This document shows positions 1-8,112 of a stretch of DNA of 36,962 bases, piece by piece. This DNA is from an uncultured bacterium (GTDB lineage: Bacteria > Auribacterota > Erginobacteria > Erginobacterales > Erginobacteraceae), in NCBI GenBank assembly GCA_937885075.1, contig CAKZYZ010000045.1, positions 1 to 36,962 of the forward strand, in the 5' to 3' direction. A program made the position numbers and the translations under genes. Every line of letters begins with the position of its first letter. Position 1 is the first letter of the stretch. Below the pieces are notes generated by a model. The model ran no database searches and was not told the origin of the DNA. It saw only the letters and a list, made by a program, of their open reading frames with translations.

Positions 1-128
1 TCTTCGTTTTGTGTCTTCTTCTTTTTTCTTCTGTTTTTTTTTCCATTTTTTTTTTTTTTTTTCAAGCAGAAGACGGCATACGCGATATATCAGTGTGACT
101 GGAGTTCAGACGTGTGCTCTTCCGATCT
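1..128. other. Illumina P7 adapter and poly-T read artefact
   Basis: Positions 1-62 are T-rich low-complexity sequence. From 63 the sequence follows the Illumina P7 oligo with one mismatch (CGCGAT where CGAGAT is expected), then an 8-nt index at about 87-94 (ATATCAGT), then the TruSeq read-2 primer ending in CTTCCGATCT at 128. This is not genomic. Any reading frame through it is spurious; one gives the notorious contaminant peptide VTGVQTCALPI. Confidence 0.97.
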
Positions 129-398
129 GGTTACGGCTACACCGCCATTCTGGTAGCCTGGCTGGCCCGAACCAATCCGCTGATAGTAGTCATAGTAGCC
201 TTCCTCTTCGGCGGTCTTTTAACCGGGGGAGAGATGATCCAGATTACGGTCGGGGTTCCCATCTCGGTGATTCACATCCTGGAAGGGGCTATCTTATTCT
301 TTCTCCTGGCCGGGGATCTGATGATGCAGTATCGAATGGTCTTTAAAATGGAAATAACGGAAATACCTGAAGCACCTGAAATGCCTAAAGAGGACTGA
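129..398 (+). CDS. BMP-family ABC transporter permease, C-terminal fragment
   Basis: Last 89 residues of an inner-membrane permease of the BMP/nucleoside ABC family (YufP/NupP-like). The fragment opens with GYGYTAILVAWLARTNP, a stretch typical of the last third of these permeases (compare GYYGVAIAMLANLQP in the homologue at 5396), followed by two hydrophobic segments and a short charged tail rich in Glu and Pro. The in-frame GTG at 114 lies in adapter, so the true start is missing. It is followed after 181 bases by a second, YufQ-like permease, the usual order in these operons. Family call is firm; the substrate is unknown. Confidence 0.85.
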   Translation, partial: GYGYTAILVAWLARTNPLIVVIVAFLFGGLLTGGEMIQITVGVPISVIHILEGAILFFLLAGDLMMQYRMVFKMEITEIPEAPEMPKED

Positions 399-444
399 AG
401 TGCGGGGAAAGAAGTGCCTAAAGTGCGCTAAAGTGCCTAAAGTT

Positions 445-471
445 TATTATTTTTTCTTCAAAAAAATAATA
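445..471 (+). terminator. A/T hairpin after the permease fragment
   Basis: An 11-bp stem (TATTATTTTTT with AAAAAATAATA) around a CTTCA loop, about 45 bases after the stop codon. A near-identical hairpin lies at 32572-32598 beside another gene end. It could be a weak terminator or mRNA-stabilising element. The rest of 399-579 holds short AAGTGCCTAA-like direct repeats and nothing coding. Confidence 0.4.
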
Positions 472-579
472 GTTTGCAAGCATTGGAATAACGTTGAATT
501 AATTTTCAATACTGCTTCAATAAAATAATGATGGTCGTTGTTCAAAACTAAAGTAGCGAACGAAGTGAGCTAATTTATT

Positions 580-1554
580 ATGGATTTAATCACAATACTA
601 CTTCAATCCGGTTTGGCCCAGGCCGCCCCGATTATCCTGGTCGCCCTGGGGGAGGTCGTCAGCGAACGGTCCGGGGTCCTTAACCTGGGACTGGAAGGGA
701 TGATGCTGATGGGAGCACTCTTCGGCTTCATGGGGACTTACTACACAGATAGCCTCCTGGTAGGCTGCCTGGTCGGGATCTTGGCCGGGACAGCTTTCAG
801 CCTGATTCACGCGGTCCTAACTATCAGCCTGCGGGCCAACCAGATCGTGAGCGGCCTGGCCCTCACCATATTCGGCGGAGGGTTCACCGCGTTTATCGGC
901 GATAAGCCGATCACCTGGCTGGCCGACCTCTTTCACGCCATACCGGTCCAGATGACCATGGCGGTCCCCAACGACTCTTTCCGGGCCATCGCGCTGCCCG
1001 GACTTTCTCAGATCCCGGTTCTGGGGCCGATTCTCTTCAATCAGAATCTGCTGGTCTATCTCACCTACCTCCTTATTTTCGGGGTCTGGTTTCTGCTCAA
1101 CCGGACCCGCTTCGGTCTCAATGTCCGCTCGGTCGGGGAGAATCCGGCCTGCGCCGAAGTGATGGGAGTGCCGGTCAATCGAACCCGCTATATCTGCGTA
1201 CTGATCGGGGGGGCTTTCGCCGGGCTGGGCGGGGCTTATCTCTCCCTCGCCCTCTCCCCGGGCTGGAAGGAGATGATGTCAGGGGGACGGGGCTGGGTGG
1301 CGATCGCGATCGTGATCTTCGGAAACTGGAAAGCGGTCCGGTCTTCGCTGGGTGCGCTGCTCTTCGGAACCCTCTACGCTCTGGATTCCATCCTGCAGGC
1401 TCACGGGACCATGGTTCCCACCCACTTCCTGCAGATGCTCCCCTACCTGGCCACCATCGGTTTCCTGATCATCGCCCGAACCAAGGCCTTTAAAAAGTCG
1501 ATGGGAGCTCCGGAAGCTCTGACCAATCCCTATCATCGGGAATCGAGGGAATAG
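580..1554 (+). CDS. BMP-family ABC transporter permease (YufQ/NupQ-like)
   Basis: Integral membrane permease of 324 residues, a normal length for the second permease of BMP-family importers. The N-terminal block GEVVSERSGVLNLGLEGMML is the family hallmark and is shared with the homologues at 6791 (GELFNERSGVLNLGIEGIM) and 11130 (GELIDQRSGILNVGLEGLM). Further hallmarks are RSVGENPACAEVMGVPVNRTRY, which corresponds to the cytoplasmic coupling-helix region, and GRGWVAIAIVIFGNWK. Multiple hydrophobic helices run throughout. The start lacks a clear Shine-Dalgarno sequence. It completes transporter set 1, whose ATPase and binding protein must lie off the contig, and is followed by a desulfidase-like gene. 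Confidence 0.92.
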   Translation: MDLITILLQSGLAQAAPIILVALGEVVSERSGVLNLGLEGMMLMGALFGFMGTYYTDSLLVGCLVGILAGTAFSLIHAVLTISLRANQIVSGLALTIFGGGFTAFIGDKPITWLADLFHAIPVQMTMAVPNDSFRAIALPGLSQIPVLGPILFNQNLLVYLTYLLIFGVWFLLNRTRFGLNVRSVGENPACAEVMGVPVNRTRYICVLIGGAFAGLGGAYLSLALSPGWKEMMSGGRGWVAIAIVIFGNWKAVRSSLGALLFGTLYALDSILQAHGTMVPTHFLQMLPYLATIGFLIIARTKAFKKSMGAPEALTNPYHRESRE

Positions 1555-1564
1555 ACTCCCCCCT

Positions 1565-1600
1565 GTATTGATGCCAATATCAATACAATAAAGTTTTTTT
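1565..1600 (+). terminator. Possible terminator after transporter set 1
   Basis: Stem GTATTGAT/ATCAATAC (1565-1586) 10 bases after the permease stop, followed a few bases later by a run of seven T at 1594-1600. The gap between stem and T-run makes it a weak candidate. A second small stem TCCCG/CGGGA follows at 1604-1617. Confidence 0.4.
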
Positions 1601-1684
1601 GCCGTCCCGCCTCCGGGATGGTATACTGGTTTATTCAAACTAATTTAGCATCGCAGGTGCTGCATTTTGGAGTAGCTATATATA

Positions 1685-2254
1685 ATGTCGTATCGAGTTC
1701 CAGACGGAAGATCGATGAAAGTGGTGGTATGTACTCACTGCATACTCAACCAGAACGCTAAGCTGGAAGGAATCGCCGGTTGGCCCGGGATGATCGAAGA
1801 AGTTATGGCAATTATCCGGCGGTCCGGGGCCGGGATTCTCCAGATCCCCTGTCCCGAGGTAATATATGAAGGAATCGGGCGGTTCGACAAGAGCGTCGAA
1901 CAGTACCGGTGCCCCGCCTTCCAGAGCTTGAGTAAGACAATCGCCTCGGGGGTGATCGATCAGATTGAAGATTATCTCAACTGGGGATACCAGATTCCCG
2001 CGATCCTGGCAATAGATGGGAGTCCGACCTGCGGCTTCAACCTGACCCAATCGGCGCCGGAGTGGCGAGGGCGCGTGGCGGAGATGAACTGGAAGGAGGT
2101 TCGCTACATCCCGGAACCCGGCGTCTTCATGAAGATCCTCAGTGATGAAATGAAAGAGAGATCTATAGATATCCCGATCATAGGAATCCCCGAACTCCCG
2201 GAGTTGGGGTCGATGGAAGAAGCGCTGGAGAAGATAGAAGGAGCGTTGAAATAG
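1685..2254 (+). CDS. TudS-like putative [4Fe-4S] desulfidase (CD3072-like family)
   Basis: 189 residues. Three conserved cysteine motifs are visible: THCILNQNAK (Cys19), QIPCPE (Cys56) and DGSPTCG (Cys116). In TudS/DUF523 thiouracil desulfidases three cysteines hold a [4Fe-4S] cluster whose free iron abstracts sulfur from thio-nucleobases; this subfamily (annotated as CD3072 family TudS-related desulfidase) keeps the pattern. A second member lies at 13873. An internal ATG at 1715, giving MKVVVCTHC and preceded by GGAAG, has a better ribosome binding site than the ATG at 1685, so the protein may be 10 residues shorter. It follows transporter set 1, suggesting that the imported compound is desulfurated. 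Cytoplasmic; the activity is inferred from motifs. Confidence 0.82.
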   Translation: MSYRVPDGRSMKVVVCTHCILNQNAKLEGIAGWPGMIEEVMAIIRRSGAGILQIPCPEVIYEGIGRFDKSVEQYRCPAFQSLSKTIASGVIDQIEDYLNWGYQIPAILAIDGSPTCGFNLTQSAPEWRGRVAEMNWKEVRYIPEPGVFMKILSDEMKERSIDIPIIGIPELPELGSMEEALEKIEGALK

Positions 2255-2580
2255 AGAATAGGGAGGGGGTAGTAATCAGTAAGCGGTAAGCGGTAAGCGG
2301 TAGGCGGTAAGCAGTAAGCGGTAAGCAGTAAGCGGTAGGCGGTGAGTAGGGAGTGGAGGCGCCCGATCGTCCGACTTGTCCGACTCCCCGGATCAGTCAG
2401 ATCCGACCGATCCGTCTGATTAAAAAAAGGCCGAGGCGGGGAAGGGATCGGTAATCAGTAAGGCGGGTATCCGGGTGTTCTTTTACTGATAACTGATTAC
2501 CGTTTACTGATTACTATTCTTTTAAAAGGGGCCGAGATAGAGGGAGCTATTCACTATTCCCCATTCTCTATTCCCCAATT
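2251..2580. repeat. Nested inverted repeat region between desulfidase and binding protein
   Basis: The 406-base gap 2255-2660 holds no gene. An outer shell AATAGAGAATAGGGAG near 2251 is matched by CATTCTCTATTCCCC near 2562-2576. An inner shell is formed by the forward heptads at 2273 and reverse-oriented heptads CTGATAA, CTGATTA, CCGTTTA, CTGATTA at 2486-2513. Between them lie GTCCGACTT-like and GATCCGACC-like short repeats. A strong ribosome binding site (AGGAGG) precedes the next ATG at 2661. Confidence 0.65.
2273..2349 (+). repeat. Heptad array, consensus TAAGCGG, 11 units
   Basis: Eleven uninterrupted 7-bp units: TAATCAG, TAAGCGG three times, TAGGCGG, TAAGCAG, TAAGCGG, TAAGCAG, TAAGCGG, TAGGCGG, TGAGTAG. 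The general form is TRAKCRG. The same family occurs in reverse orientation at 2486-2513 and 6600-6760. Confidence 0.9.
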
Positions 2581-2660
2581 ATAAACCAGCGGCAATGGCT
2601 GAAGATCAATCCTTAATGGAGCATTGATCCACCACCGCCGCGCAACAACAGGAGGAAAAG

Positions 2661-3686
2661 ATGAGCACTATGAGAAAGAGTTCATCCGTTGTATTGGCGC
2701 TGGCCATCCTGGTCGGCATTGGTTTGATCGTGTCCGTGATATGGCCGGGCGGAGTACAGGCGGCTGTCGCCAAGAAGTTAAAATTGGCGGCCTGCTATTC
2801 GACCCCGATCGAAGAACCCTGGCCGAACGTTATCCATCAGGCCTGCCTGAAGGTAGCCAAGGAGACCGGCATCAAGTACGATATGACCGAGCATATCGGC
2901 TACACCGACTTCGAAAAGGTCTTGCGGGAGTACTGCGAGCGCGGTTATGACATCATCACCGGAGACGCTTTCGGAAATGAAGAGGTGGTGCGTCGGGTGG
3001 CCAAGGACTACCCCAAAATCGCCTTCTGCTTCGGCTCCGGCCTGGGACCGGCGGAACCTAACTTCTCCGTCTTCGACAACTGGATCCAGCAGCCGGCTTA
3101 CCTCTGCGGCATTATCGGAGCCAAGGTTTCCAAGACCGGCATTATCGCCGCGCTGCCCCAGATGGATATCCCGGAGATCAACCGGATTCTCAACGCCTAT
3201 ATCGCGGGAGCCAAGGACACCAACCCTAAAATCAAGGTGATCGGAACCTATATCGGCAGTTTCTTCGATCCCGCCAAGAACAAGGAAGCCGGTCTGGCCC
3301 TGATTGAAGGCGGAGCGGATGTTATCTTCTCCATGGGTTACGGAGGAATCGAAGCCGCCAAAGAGAAGAAAATACTGGCCTTCGGCAACATGCAGGACCA
3401 GTGGGAACTGGCACCCGACAGCGTCATTACCGGCCCGATCTGGGATATGTATCCCACCATCAAGGCCCTGGTGGATGCCGTTCAGGGCGGATACTTCAGC
3501 GGTCGGGATTACGCGGAGTATAGCTTCATGACCAAGGGCGGTTCCTATCTCGCGCCCTACCATAACTTCGAGAAGAAGCTGCCCCAGGAAGTAAAAGATC
3601 TGGTCGCAGCGAAGACGAAAGAGATCAAGGACGGCAAACTCCGGGTCGCGATCGACGAAGCCACCGCGAAGTTTGATACGAAATAA
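2661..3686 (+). CDS. BMP-family substrate-binding protein, set 2
   Basis: Extracytoplasmic binding protein of the BMP (basic membrane protein, PnrA-like) family, which binds purine nucleosides or related compounds and feeds an ABC importer. 341 residues. Signal peptide about residues 1-35: basic MSTMRKSS, a hydrophobic stretch, then cleavage near VQA-AVA; there is no lipobox cysteine, so it is a soluble or signal-anchored type rather than a lipoprotein. Family-typical segments are CYSTPIEEPWPNVIHQAC, FEKVLREYCERGYDIITGDAFG and FSVFDNWIQQPAYLCGIIGA. Strong ribosome binding site AGGAGG 8 bases before the ATG. The ATPase and both permeases follow on the same strand. Confidence 0.92.
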   Translation: MSTMRKSSSVVLALAILVGIGLIVSVIWPGGVQAAVAKKLKLAACYSTPIEEPWPNVIHQACLKVAKETGIKYDMTEHIGYTDFEKVLREYCERGYDIITGDAFGNEEVVRRVAKDYPKIAFCFGSGLGPAEPNFSVFDNWIQQPAYLCGIIGAKVSKTGIIAALPQMDIPEINRILNAYIAGAKDTNPKIKVIGTYIGSFFDPAKNKEAGLALIEGGADVIFSMGYGGIEAAKEKKILAFGNMQDQWELAPDSVITGPIWDMYPTIKALVDAVQGGYFSGRDYAEYSFMTKGGSYLAPYHNFEKKLPQEVKDLVAAKTKEIKDGKLRVAIDEATAKFDTK

Positions 3687-3720
3687 CGCGGGGGGCTTTC
3701 TTGTAACAAAGCATGTGATT

Positions 3721-3803
3721 AACCACGAAGGACACGAAGACCACGAAGAGAAGATATTCTCTTTTTTCAGTCTCCCTTCGTGTTCTTCGTGTCCTTCGTG
3801 GTT
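3721..3803. repeat. Perfect 20-bp inverted repeat between binding protein and ATPase
   Basis: Arms at 3721-3740 and 3784-3803 are exact reverse complements (left arm AACCACGAAGGACACGAAGA), each built from short ACGAAGRMC-like units that continue inward imperfectly. The element fills most of the 133-base gap and could act as an intra-operon stem-loop that damps ATPase expression relative to the binding protein. Confidence 0.85.
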
Positions 3804-3819
3804 TAATTAAACGTGGATT

Positions 3820-5406
3820 ATGTCTGAGAATAGTACATCCAATATAACACCCCATCCTTTAGTCGAGATGCGTGACATCTGTAAGCGGTTTCTGGATGTC
3901 AAGGCCGAGGACCATGTCGATCTCTCGGTCTACCCCCGGGAGATTGTCGGGCTGCTGGGAGAGAACGGAGCGGGCAAGACCACGTTGATGAAGATCCTCT
4001 TCGGCTTATATCAGCCGGACTCGGGGGCAATCCTGGTGAACGGAGAAGAAGTTACCTTTCACTCTCCGCTTGATACCATTCAGCATGGAATCGGGATGGT
4101 TCACCAGCATTTTAACCTGGTGGACCACCATTCGGTGATCGAGAATATCATCATCGGCGACAAGAAGAGCAGCCCGCGGGGGATCGTTGACTACCGGGGC
4201 GCGAGAAAACGAATCCGGGAACTCAGTGAACGGTACGGCCTGGAGGTGGATCCGGACTCGGAAGTCTGGCAGCTTTCGGTGGGAGAGAAACAGCGGGTAG
4301 AGATCCTCAAAGCCCTCTACCGGGATGTTAAGCTTCTGATCCTCGATGAACCGACCGCGGTTCTGACCCCGCAGGAGGTGGTGAACCTCTTCATCACCCT
4401 CAAACAGCTGGTCAAGCATGGCCTCTCCATTGTCTTTATCTCCCATAAACTGAACGAGGTGATGGAGGTGACCGACCGCTCGGTCATACTCCGCCGGGGG
4501 AGAAGAATCGGAGAACAGAAGACCTCGGAGACAACCAAAGAAAAACTGGCCGCCATGATGGTCGGAACCGACGAATCATTCGTAGTCCCCAAAAAAGCCG
4601 TCTCATTCCAGGGCGAACTGTTAAAAATCGACTCCCTCACCGTGAAAAACGATATGGGGTTGGTGGCGGTCAACAATATCAGCCTGACCCTGAATAAGGG
4701 ATCCACCCTCGGCATAGCCGGGGTCTCCGGAAACGGCCAGCGGGAACTGGCCGAGGCGCTGGGTGGGGTGCGACGCGCGGAGAGCGGCCGGATCATCATG
4801 GAAGGGAAAGATATTACCAACCTGCCGCCGGCGCGGCTGGTCGAGGCAAAGATGGCCCGGATTCCTGAGGACCGCTTCCGGCTCGGCCTGGTGATGGACT
4901 TCAATATCGCCGAGAACCTGGTCATGGAGAAGCACCGGCAGCCTCCCTTTTCCCGCGGTATATTCCTCAGTTGGCCGAAGATAATGGAGAGCGCTCGGGG
5001 ACTGATTGAAAAATTTGATATCAGGACACCCGGTGCCAGGACCACCACCCATTCCCTCTCCGGTGGAAATATTCAAAAGGTCCTGCTGGCCCGGGAGTTA
5101 AGCATGGACCCCACCGTTGTTCTGGCGGCCCAGCCCACCCGCGGCCTCGATATCGGAGCGGTCAGCTTTGTTCATCGGTTGATGGAAGATGAACGGTCGA
5201 ATGGAAAAGGAATTTTATTCATCTCCGAGGATCTGGATGAACTGCTGGCGGTCAGCGATATCATCGCGGTGATGTACGAAGGCGAAATCATGGGGATCAT
5301 CCCGGCCGCGGAGGCGACCAAAGAAAAACTGGGCCGTCTGATGATGGGGATCAAAGATTCTTCCCCGGCGGAGAAGACGAGGGAGGTTAGTGCCTATGCG
5401 GATTAA
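3820..5406 (+). CDS. BMP-family ABC transporter double ATPase, set 2 (YufO/NupO-like)
   Basis: 528 residues with two fused ATP-binding domains, the usual design for sugar and nucleoside importers. Domain 1 has Walker A GENGAGKTT (residues 47-55), Q-loop MVHQHFNL, signature LSVGEKQ, Walker B LLILDEPTAVL and H-loop ISHKL. Domain 2 has the degenerate Walker A GVSGNGQRE, signature LSGGNIQ and Walker B VLAAQPTRGLD; Gln in place of the catalytic Glu is normal for this family. Cytoplasmic, drives the permeases encoded next. No strong ribosome binding site precedes the ATG, and the 3' end overlaps the next gene by 11 bases. Confidence 0.94.
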   Translation: MSENSTSNITPHPLVEMRDICKRFLDVKAEDHVDLSVYPREIVGLLGENGAGKTTLMKILFGLYQPDSGAILVNGEEVTFHSPLDTIQHGIGMVHQHFNLVDHHSVIENIIIGDKKSSPRGIVDYRGARKRIRELSERYGLEVDPDSEVWQLSVGEKQRVEILKALYRDVKLLILDEPTAVLTPQEVVNLFITLKQLVKHGLSIVFISHKLNEVMEVTDRSVILRRGRRIGEQKTSETTKEKLAAMMVGTDESFVVPKKAVSFQGELLKIDSLTVKNDMGLVAVNNISLTLNKGSTLGIAGVSGNGQRELAEALGGVRRAESGRIIMEGKDITNLPPARLVEAKMARIPEDRFRLGLVMDFNIAENLVMEKHRQPPFSRGIFLSWPKIMESARGLIEKFDIRTPGARTTTHSLSGGNIQKVLLARELSMDPTVVLAAQPTRGLDIGAVSFVHRLMEDERSNGKGILFISEDLDELLAVSDIIAVMYEGEIMGIIPAAEATKEKLGRLMMGIKDSSPAEKTREVSAYAD

Positions 5407-6454
5407 ACTCGTCAAACGGCCTCCCCTCCCATTGTGGAAACGGGCCCTGCTGCCGGTCTGGGCGATACTGCTGGCTTTCCTGATCAGCGGCATCTTTATC
5501 GCTCTGACCGGAACCAATGTTCTCGAAGCATTCTGGCTGATCATTACCGGTTCGCTCGGATCCCGTTTCGCCTTTCTGGAGACCCTGATCAAGATGACAC
5601 CGATGTGCCTGACCGGGCTGGCGGTGACCATCGCCTTCCGGGCCAAGTTCTGGAATATCGGGGCCGAAGGTCAGCTTTACATGGGGGCGATGGCGGCCGC
5701 CTGGATCGGAATAATCCCGCTCAGTTCATCTCCCTTCATTCAGATCCCGGTTATCATCATGGCCGGATTTGTCGCCGGGGGTCTGCTGGCCATCTTTCCT
5801 GCCTGGCTCAAGGTTAAATTCAAGGTGGATGATGTTGTGACCACCCTGATGCTGAACTACGTGGTGATCTTCCTGATGAGGGCGCTCCTCGATACCGTCT
5901 GGCGGGATCCCATCTCGGGTTGGCCGCATTCACCCTCCATCCTTCCTGCCGCCATCTTCCCCCGGCTTCTGCCCCCGGGGAGATTACACATCGGATTTCT
6001 TATCGCCCTCGGAGCCGCCGTGCTCTGCTTTATCCTGCTCAAATACACCGGACTCGGCTATCGGCTCCGGGCGGTGGGCTATAATCCCCAGGCTTCCCGC
6101 TACGGCGGGATCAATGTAAAACGGACCCTGCTGGCGACCGCCTTTATCAGCGGCGGTCTGGCCGGCCTCGCCGGAGTGGGCGAGGTCTGCGGGATGCAGT
6201 TCTACCTGATCGACGGCATCTCCAGCGGTTACGGTTACTACGGAGTGGCCATCGCCATGCTGGCCAACCTCCAGCCGCTCGGAGTAATCCTGGCCTCGTT
6301 CTTCTTTGCCGTCATCTTCACCGGTTCCCAGACCATGAGCCGTTATACCGTGGTACCGGTATATATCAGCGATATTATGCAGGGCCTGACCCTGATCACC
6401 ATGCTGATGGTTCTTCTGCTTAACCGGTATAAAATTAAGATAAGTCGGAAGTAA
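5396..6454 (+). CDS. BMP-family ABC transporter permease 1, set 2 (YufP/NupP-like)
   Basis: About 352 residues, integral membrane. The hallmark FRAKFWNIGAEGQLYMGAM is the YufP-type signature; FKVDDVVTTLMLNY and RAVGYNPQASRYGGINVKRT form the ATPase-contact region; GYGYYGVAIAMLANLQPLG is shared with the cut gene at 129. I place the start at the ATG at 5396, which has GGGAGG nine bases upstream, rather than the GTG at 5390, which would be too close to that site. This overlaps the ATPase by 11 bases, implying translational coupling. The next permease is separated by 336 bases of repeats. Confidence 0.92.
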   Translation: MRIKLVKRPPLPLWKRALLPVWAILLAFLISGIFIALTGTNVLEAFWLIITGSLGSRFAFLETLIKMTPMCLTGLAVTIAFRAKFWNIGAEGQLYMGAMAAAWIGIIPLSSSPFIQIPVIIMAGFVAGGLLAIFPAWLKVKFKVDDVVTTLMLNYVVIFLMRALLDTVWRDPISGWPHSPSILPAAIFPRLLPPGRLHIGFLIALGAAVLCFILLKYTGLGYRLRAVGYNPQASRYGGINVKRTLLATAFISGGLAGLAGVGEVCGMQFYLIDGISSGYGYYGVAIAMLANLQPLGVILASFFFAVIFTGSQTMSRYTVVPVYISDIMQGLTLITMLMVLLLNRYKIKISRK

Positions 6455-6487
6455 GTTCGTGCTAACAAAATGTTGAGATATAGAAGT

Positions 6488-6575
6488 CAGTAGAAAAGCA
6501 GGTAATCAGTAGACAAGCAGGTAATCAGTAGACAAGCAGGTAATCAGTAACCAGTTATCAGTAATCAGTAAGCCT
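6488..6575 (+). repeat. 19-bp direct repeat, three units, plus TAATCAG units
   Basis: Units starting at 6488, 6507 and 6526 share CAGTAGACAAGCAGGTAAT (the first has AA for AC), followed by degenerate TAATCAGTA and TTATCAGTAATCAG. Each unit contains the TAATCAG heptad of the other arrays, so this looks like a higher-order variant of the same family in forward orientation. Confidence 0.8.
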
Positions 6576-6599
6576 TCACCAGGTAACTGGGCGAGGCGC

Positions 6600-6760
6600 A
6601 CCGATTACCGATCACCGATTACCGATCACTGATCACCGATTACCGATAACCGATTACCGATCACTGATAACCGATCACCGATCACTGATAACCGATCACC
6701 GAACACTGATCACCGATTACCGATAACCGATCACCGATCACCGATTACCGATTACCGATT
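6600..6760 (-). repeat. Heptad array, 23 units of ACCGATN
   Basis: 161 bases in perfect 7-bp register: ACCGATT, ACCGATC, ACCGATA and ACTGATM variants, 23 units in all. On the minus strand the unit reads TAATCGG or TGATCAG, the same family as the forward array at 2273-2349. It lies between two permease genes that are normally adjacent. Confidence 0.93.
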
Positions 6761-6790
6761 ACTATCTTTTCGCCGGAGGCGCTAAATACT

Positions 6791-7729
6791 ATGGACCAAA
6801 TCCTGACCTATACCTTTATCGCCGGCCTGCTGGCCGCGACCATTCGGATGTCGATCCCGCTCATCTTCGGTACCCTGGGAGAGCTTTTTAATGAACGGTC
6901 CGGGGTATTAAACCTGGGCATTGAGGGAATCATGACACTGGGCGCCATGGCGGCCTTTGTCGGAACCTATCTGACCGGTTCCCTTCTGGTCGGGGTGATC
7001 GCGGCGATTGTCTGCGGGATGATCCTGAGCATTCTGATGGCGTTCCTGACAGTCACACTCGGTCTAAGCCAGCATGTATCCGGGATCGGGGTAACATTCT
7101 TCGGCACCGGGGTCAGTTACTATATCTATCGGCTGATCGTCGGCACCCCAAAAGTACCCCCCATAGTTGATCCGTTCCAGGTTATTCGGATCCCGATTCT
7201 GAGCGACATACCGTTGATAGGCGAGGCCTTTTTCAGCCAATATCTCCTGGTCTACATCGCGTTCCTCTCTATCCCCGCGGCTTACTGGGTACTCTTCAAG
7301 ACCAGCCTGGGGCTGAAGATCAGGACCTGCGGAGAGAACCCGGCCGCGGCCGATACCATGGGAGTAAACGTCAGCGGCACCCGATACCTCAGTCTGATAA
7401 TAGGGGGAGGCCTGATCGGCCTGGGAGGAGCTTTTCTCACTATCGCCCAGAACAACATGTTTACCTTCGGAACCGTCGCCGGGAGAGGGTGGGTCTGCAT
7501 CGCTCTGATCGTCTTCGCCAACTGGAAACCCGGCAAGGTCCTCCTGGGGGCGCTGCTCTTCTCGCTGATCGACGCCTTCCAGCTCCGCCTCCCTATGCTG
7601 GGGCTGCATATACCCTATCAGATCTTCCTGATGCTCCCCTACCTGATTACGATCGTGATGCTGGTCCTGGTGGCTCGCAAGGCCAGTTACCCGGCCGCGA
7701 TGCTCAAGTCCTACTCCCGAGAGGAATAG
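6791..7729 (+). CDS. BMP-family ABC transporter permease 2, set 2 (YufQ/NupQ-like)
   Basis: 312 residues, integral membrane. The N-terminal hallmark GELFNERSGVLNLGIEGIM, RTCGENPAAADTMGVNVSG and AGRGWVCIALIVFANWKPG identify it as the second permease of a BMP-family importer. It completes a full transporter with the genes at 2661, 3820 and 5396. The start is an ATG after CGCCGGAGGCGCTAAATACT; that leader has no classical Shine-Dalgarno sequence in the right place but carries the small hairpin motif seen near other genes here. Confidence 0.92.
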   Translation: MDQILTYTFIAGLLAATIRMSIPLIFGTLGELFNERSGVLNLGIEGIMTLGAMAAFVGTYLTGSLLVGVIAAIVCGMILSILMAFLTVTLGLSQHVSGIGVTFFGTGVSYYIYRLIVGTPKVPPIVDPFQVIRIPILSDIPLIGEAFFSQYLLVYIAFLSIPAAYWVLFKTSLGLKIRTCGENPAAADTMGVNVSGTRYLSLIIGGGLIGLGGAFLTIAQNNMFTFGTVAGRGWVCIALIVFANWKPGKVLLGALLFSLIDAFQLRLPMLGLHIPYQIFLMLPYLITIVMLVLVARKASYPAAMLKSYSREE

Positions 7730-7733
7730 AACA

Positions 7734-7750
7734 TAGCGCCTGCGGCGCTA
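7734..7750. repeat. 17-bp palindrome just after permease stop
   Basis: TAGCGCC-TGC-GGCGCTA, a perfect stem with a 3-base loop, four bases after the stop codon. It is one of several GCGCC-NNN-GGCGC hairpins at gene borders in this window (compare 14892-14904 and 28309-28321). Confidence 0.8.
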
Positions 7751-7759
7751 CTAATGAAG

Positions 7760-7915
7760 AAATCCGAATGAAATCCAAATGACAAATGATTAAATTCCTA
7801 ATTCCCAGCTCTACTTCGCGTCCCGAACAGCCCGTGCGAGTTTCGCCATTTCTCACTCATGGCTTCGTCATTTGATTCGTCATTCCCCATTCCCCAAATT
7901 TGCTCCGCAGGCGCT
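7760..7915. repeat. Inverted-repeat gap before transporter set 3
   Basis: The 383-base gap 7730-8112 holds no gene. The left part has AAATCCGAATGA, AATCCAAATGACAAATGA units; the right part has the reverse form TCGTCATTTGATTCGTCATT followed by CCCCATTCCCCAAATT. Near 7904-7917 the sequence GCTCCGCAGGCGCTAA again resembles the border hairpin. Confidence 0.6.
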
Positions 7916-8101
7916 AATTAACTAAAAATATTATCTTGACCACTGGATCCCAGGGGAGATATACTCTACAGACCATCGTATTATATTTGAATGTGATAGA
8001 ACTGACCATACAGACCGCCGGATACCTTATCCCACCCGGGAATAGCGGCGATTGAGATAATATATTTTAATAAACCTTAGAGATACCGTTTTTGATTGAG
8101 G

Positions 8102-8107
8102 TATAAT
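8102..8107 (+). promoter_or_regulatory. Candidate -10 box (TATAAT) for transporter set 3
   Basis: A perfect TATAAT ends 5 bases before the GTG start at 8113, so transcription would begin at or next to the start codon and the message could be leaderless. No good -35 box is at the expected distance. Alternatively TGAGG at 8096-8100 serves as a distant ribosome binding site. Confidence 0.35.
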
Positions 8108-8112
8108 TACTC

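Noticed and set aside
11-346. Open frame of 111 residues at the left end
   Set aside because: It is translated from poly-T and adapter sequence and then runs out of frame through the permease fragment.
2273-2349. CRISPR or origin iterons for the heptad arrays
   Set aside because: Units are contiguous without spacers and only 7 bp long; no replication initiator gene or DnaA boxes are nearby.
4317-5048. Minus-strand open frame of 243 residues within the set 2 ATPase
   Set aside because: Serine- and arginine-rich shadow of the ATPase; no independent start signal or recognisable domain.
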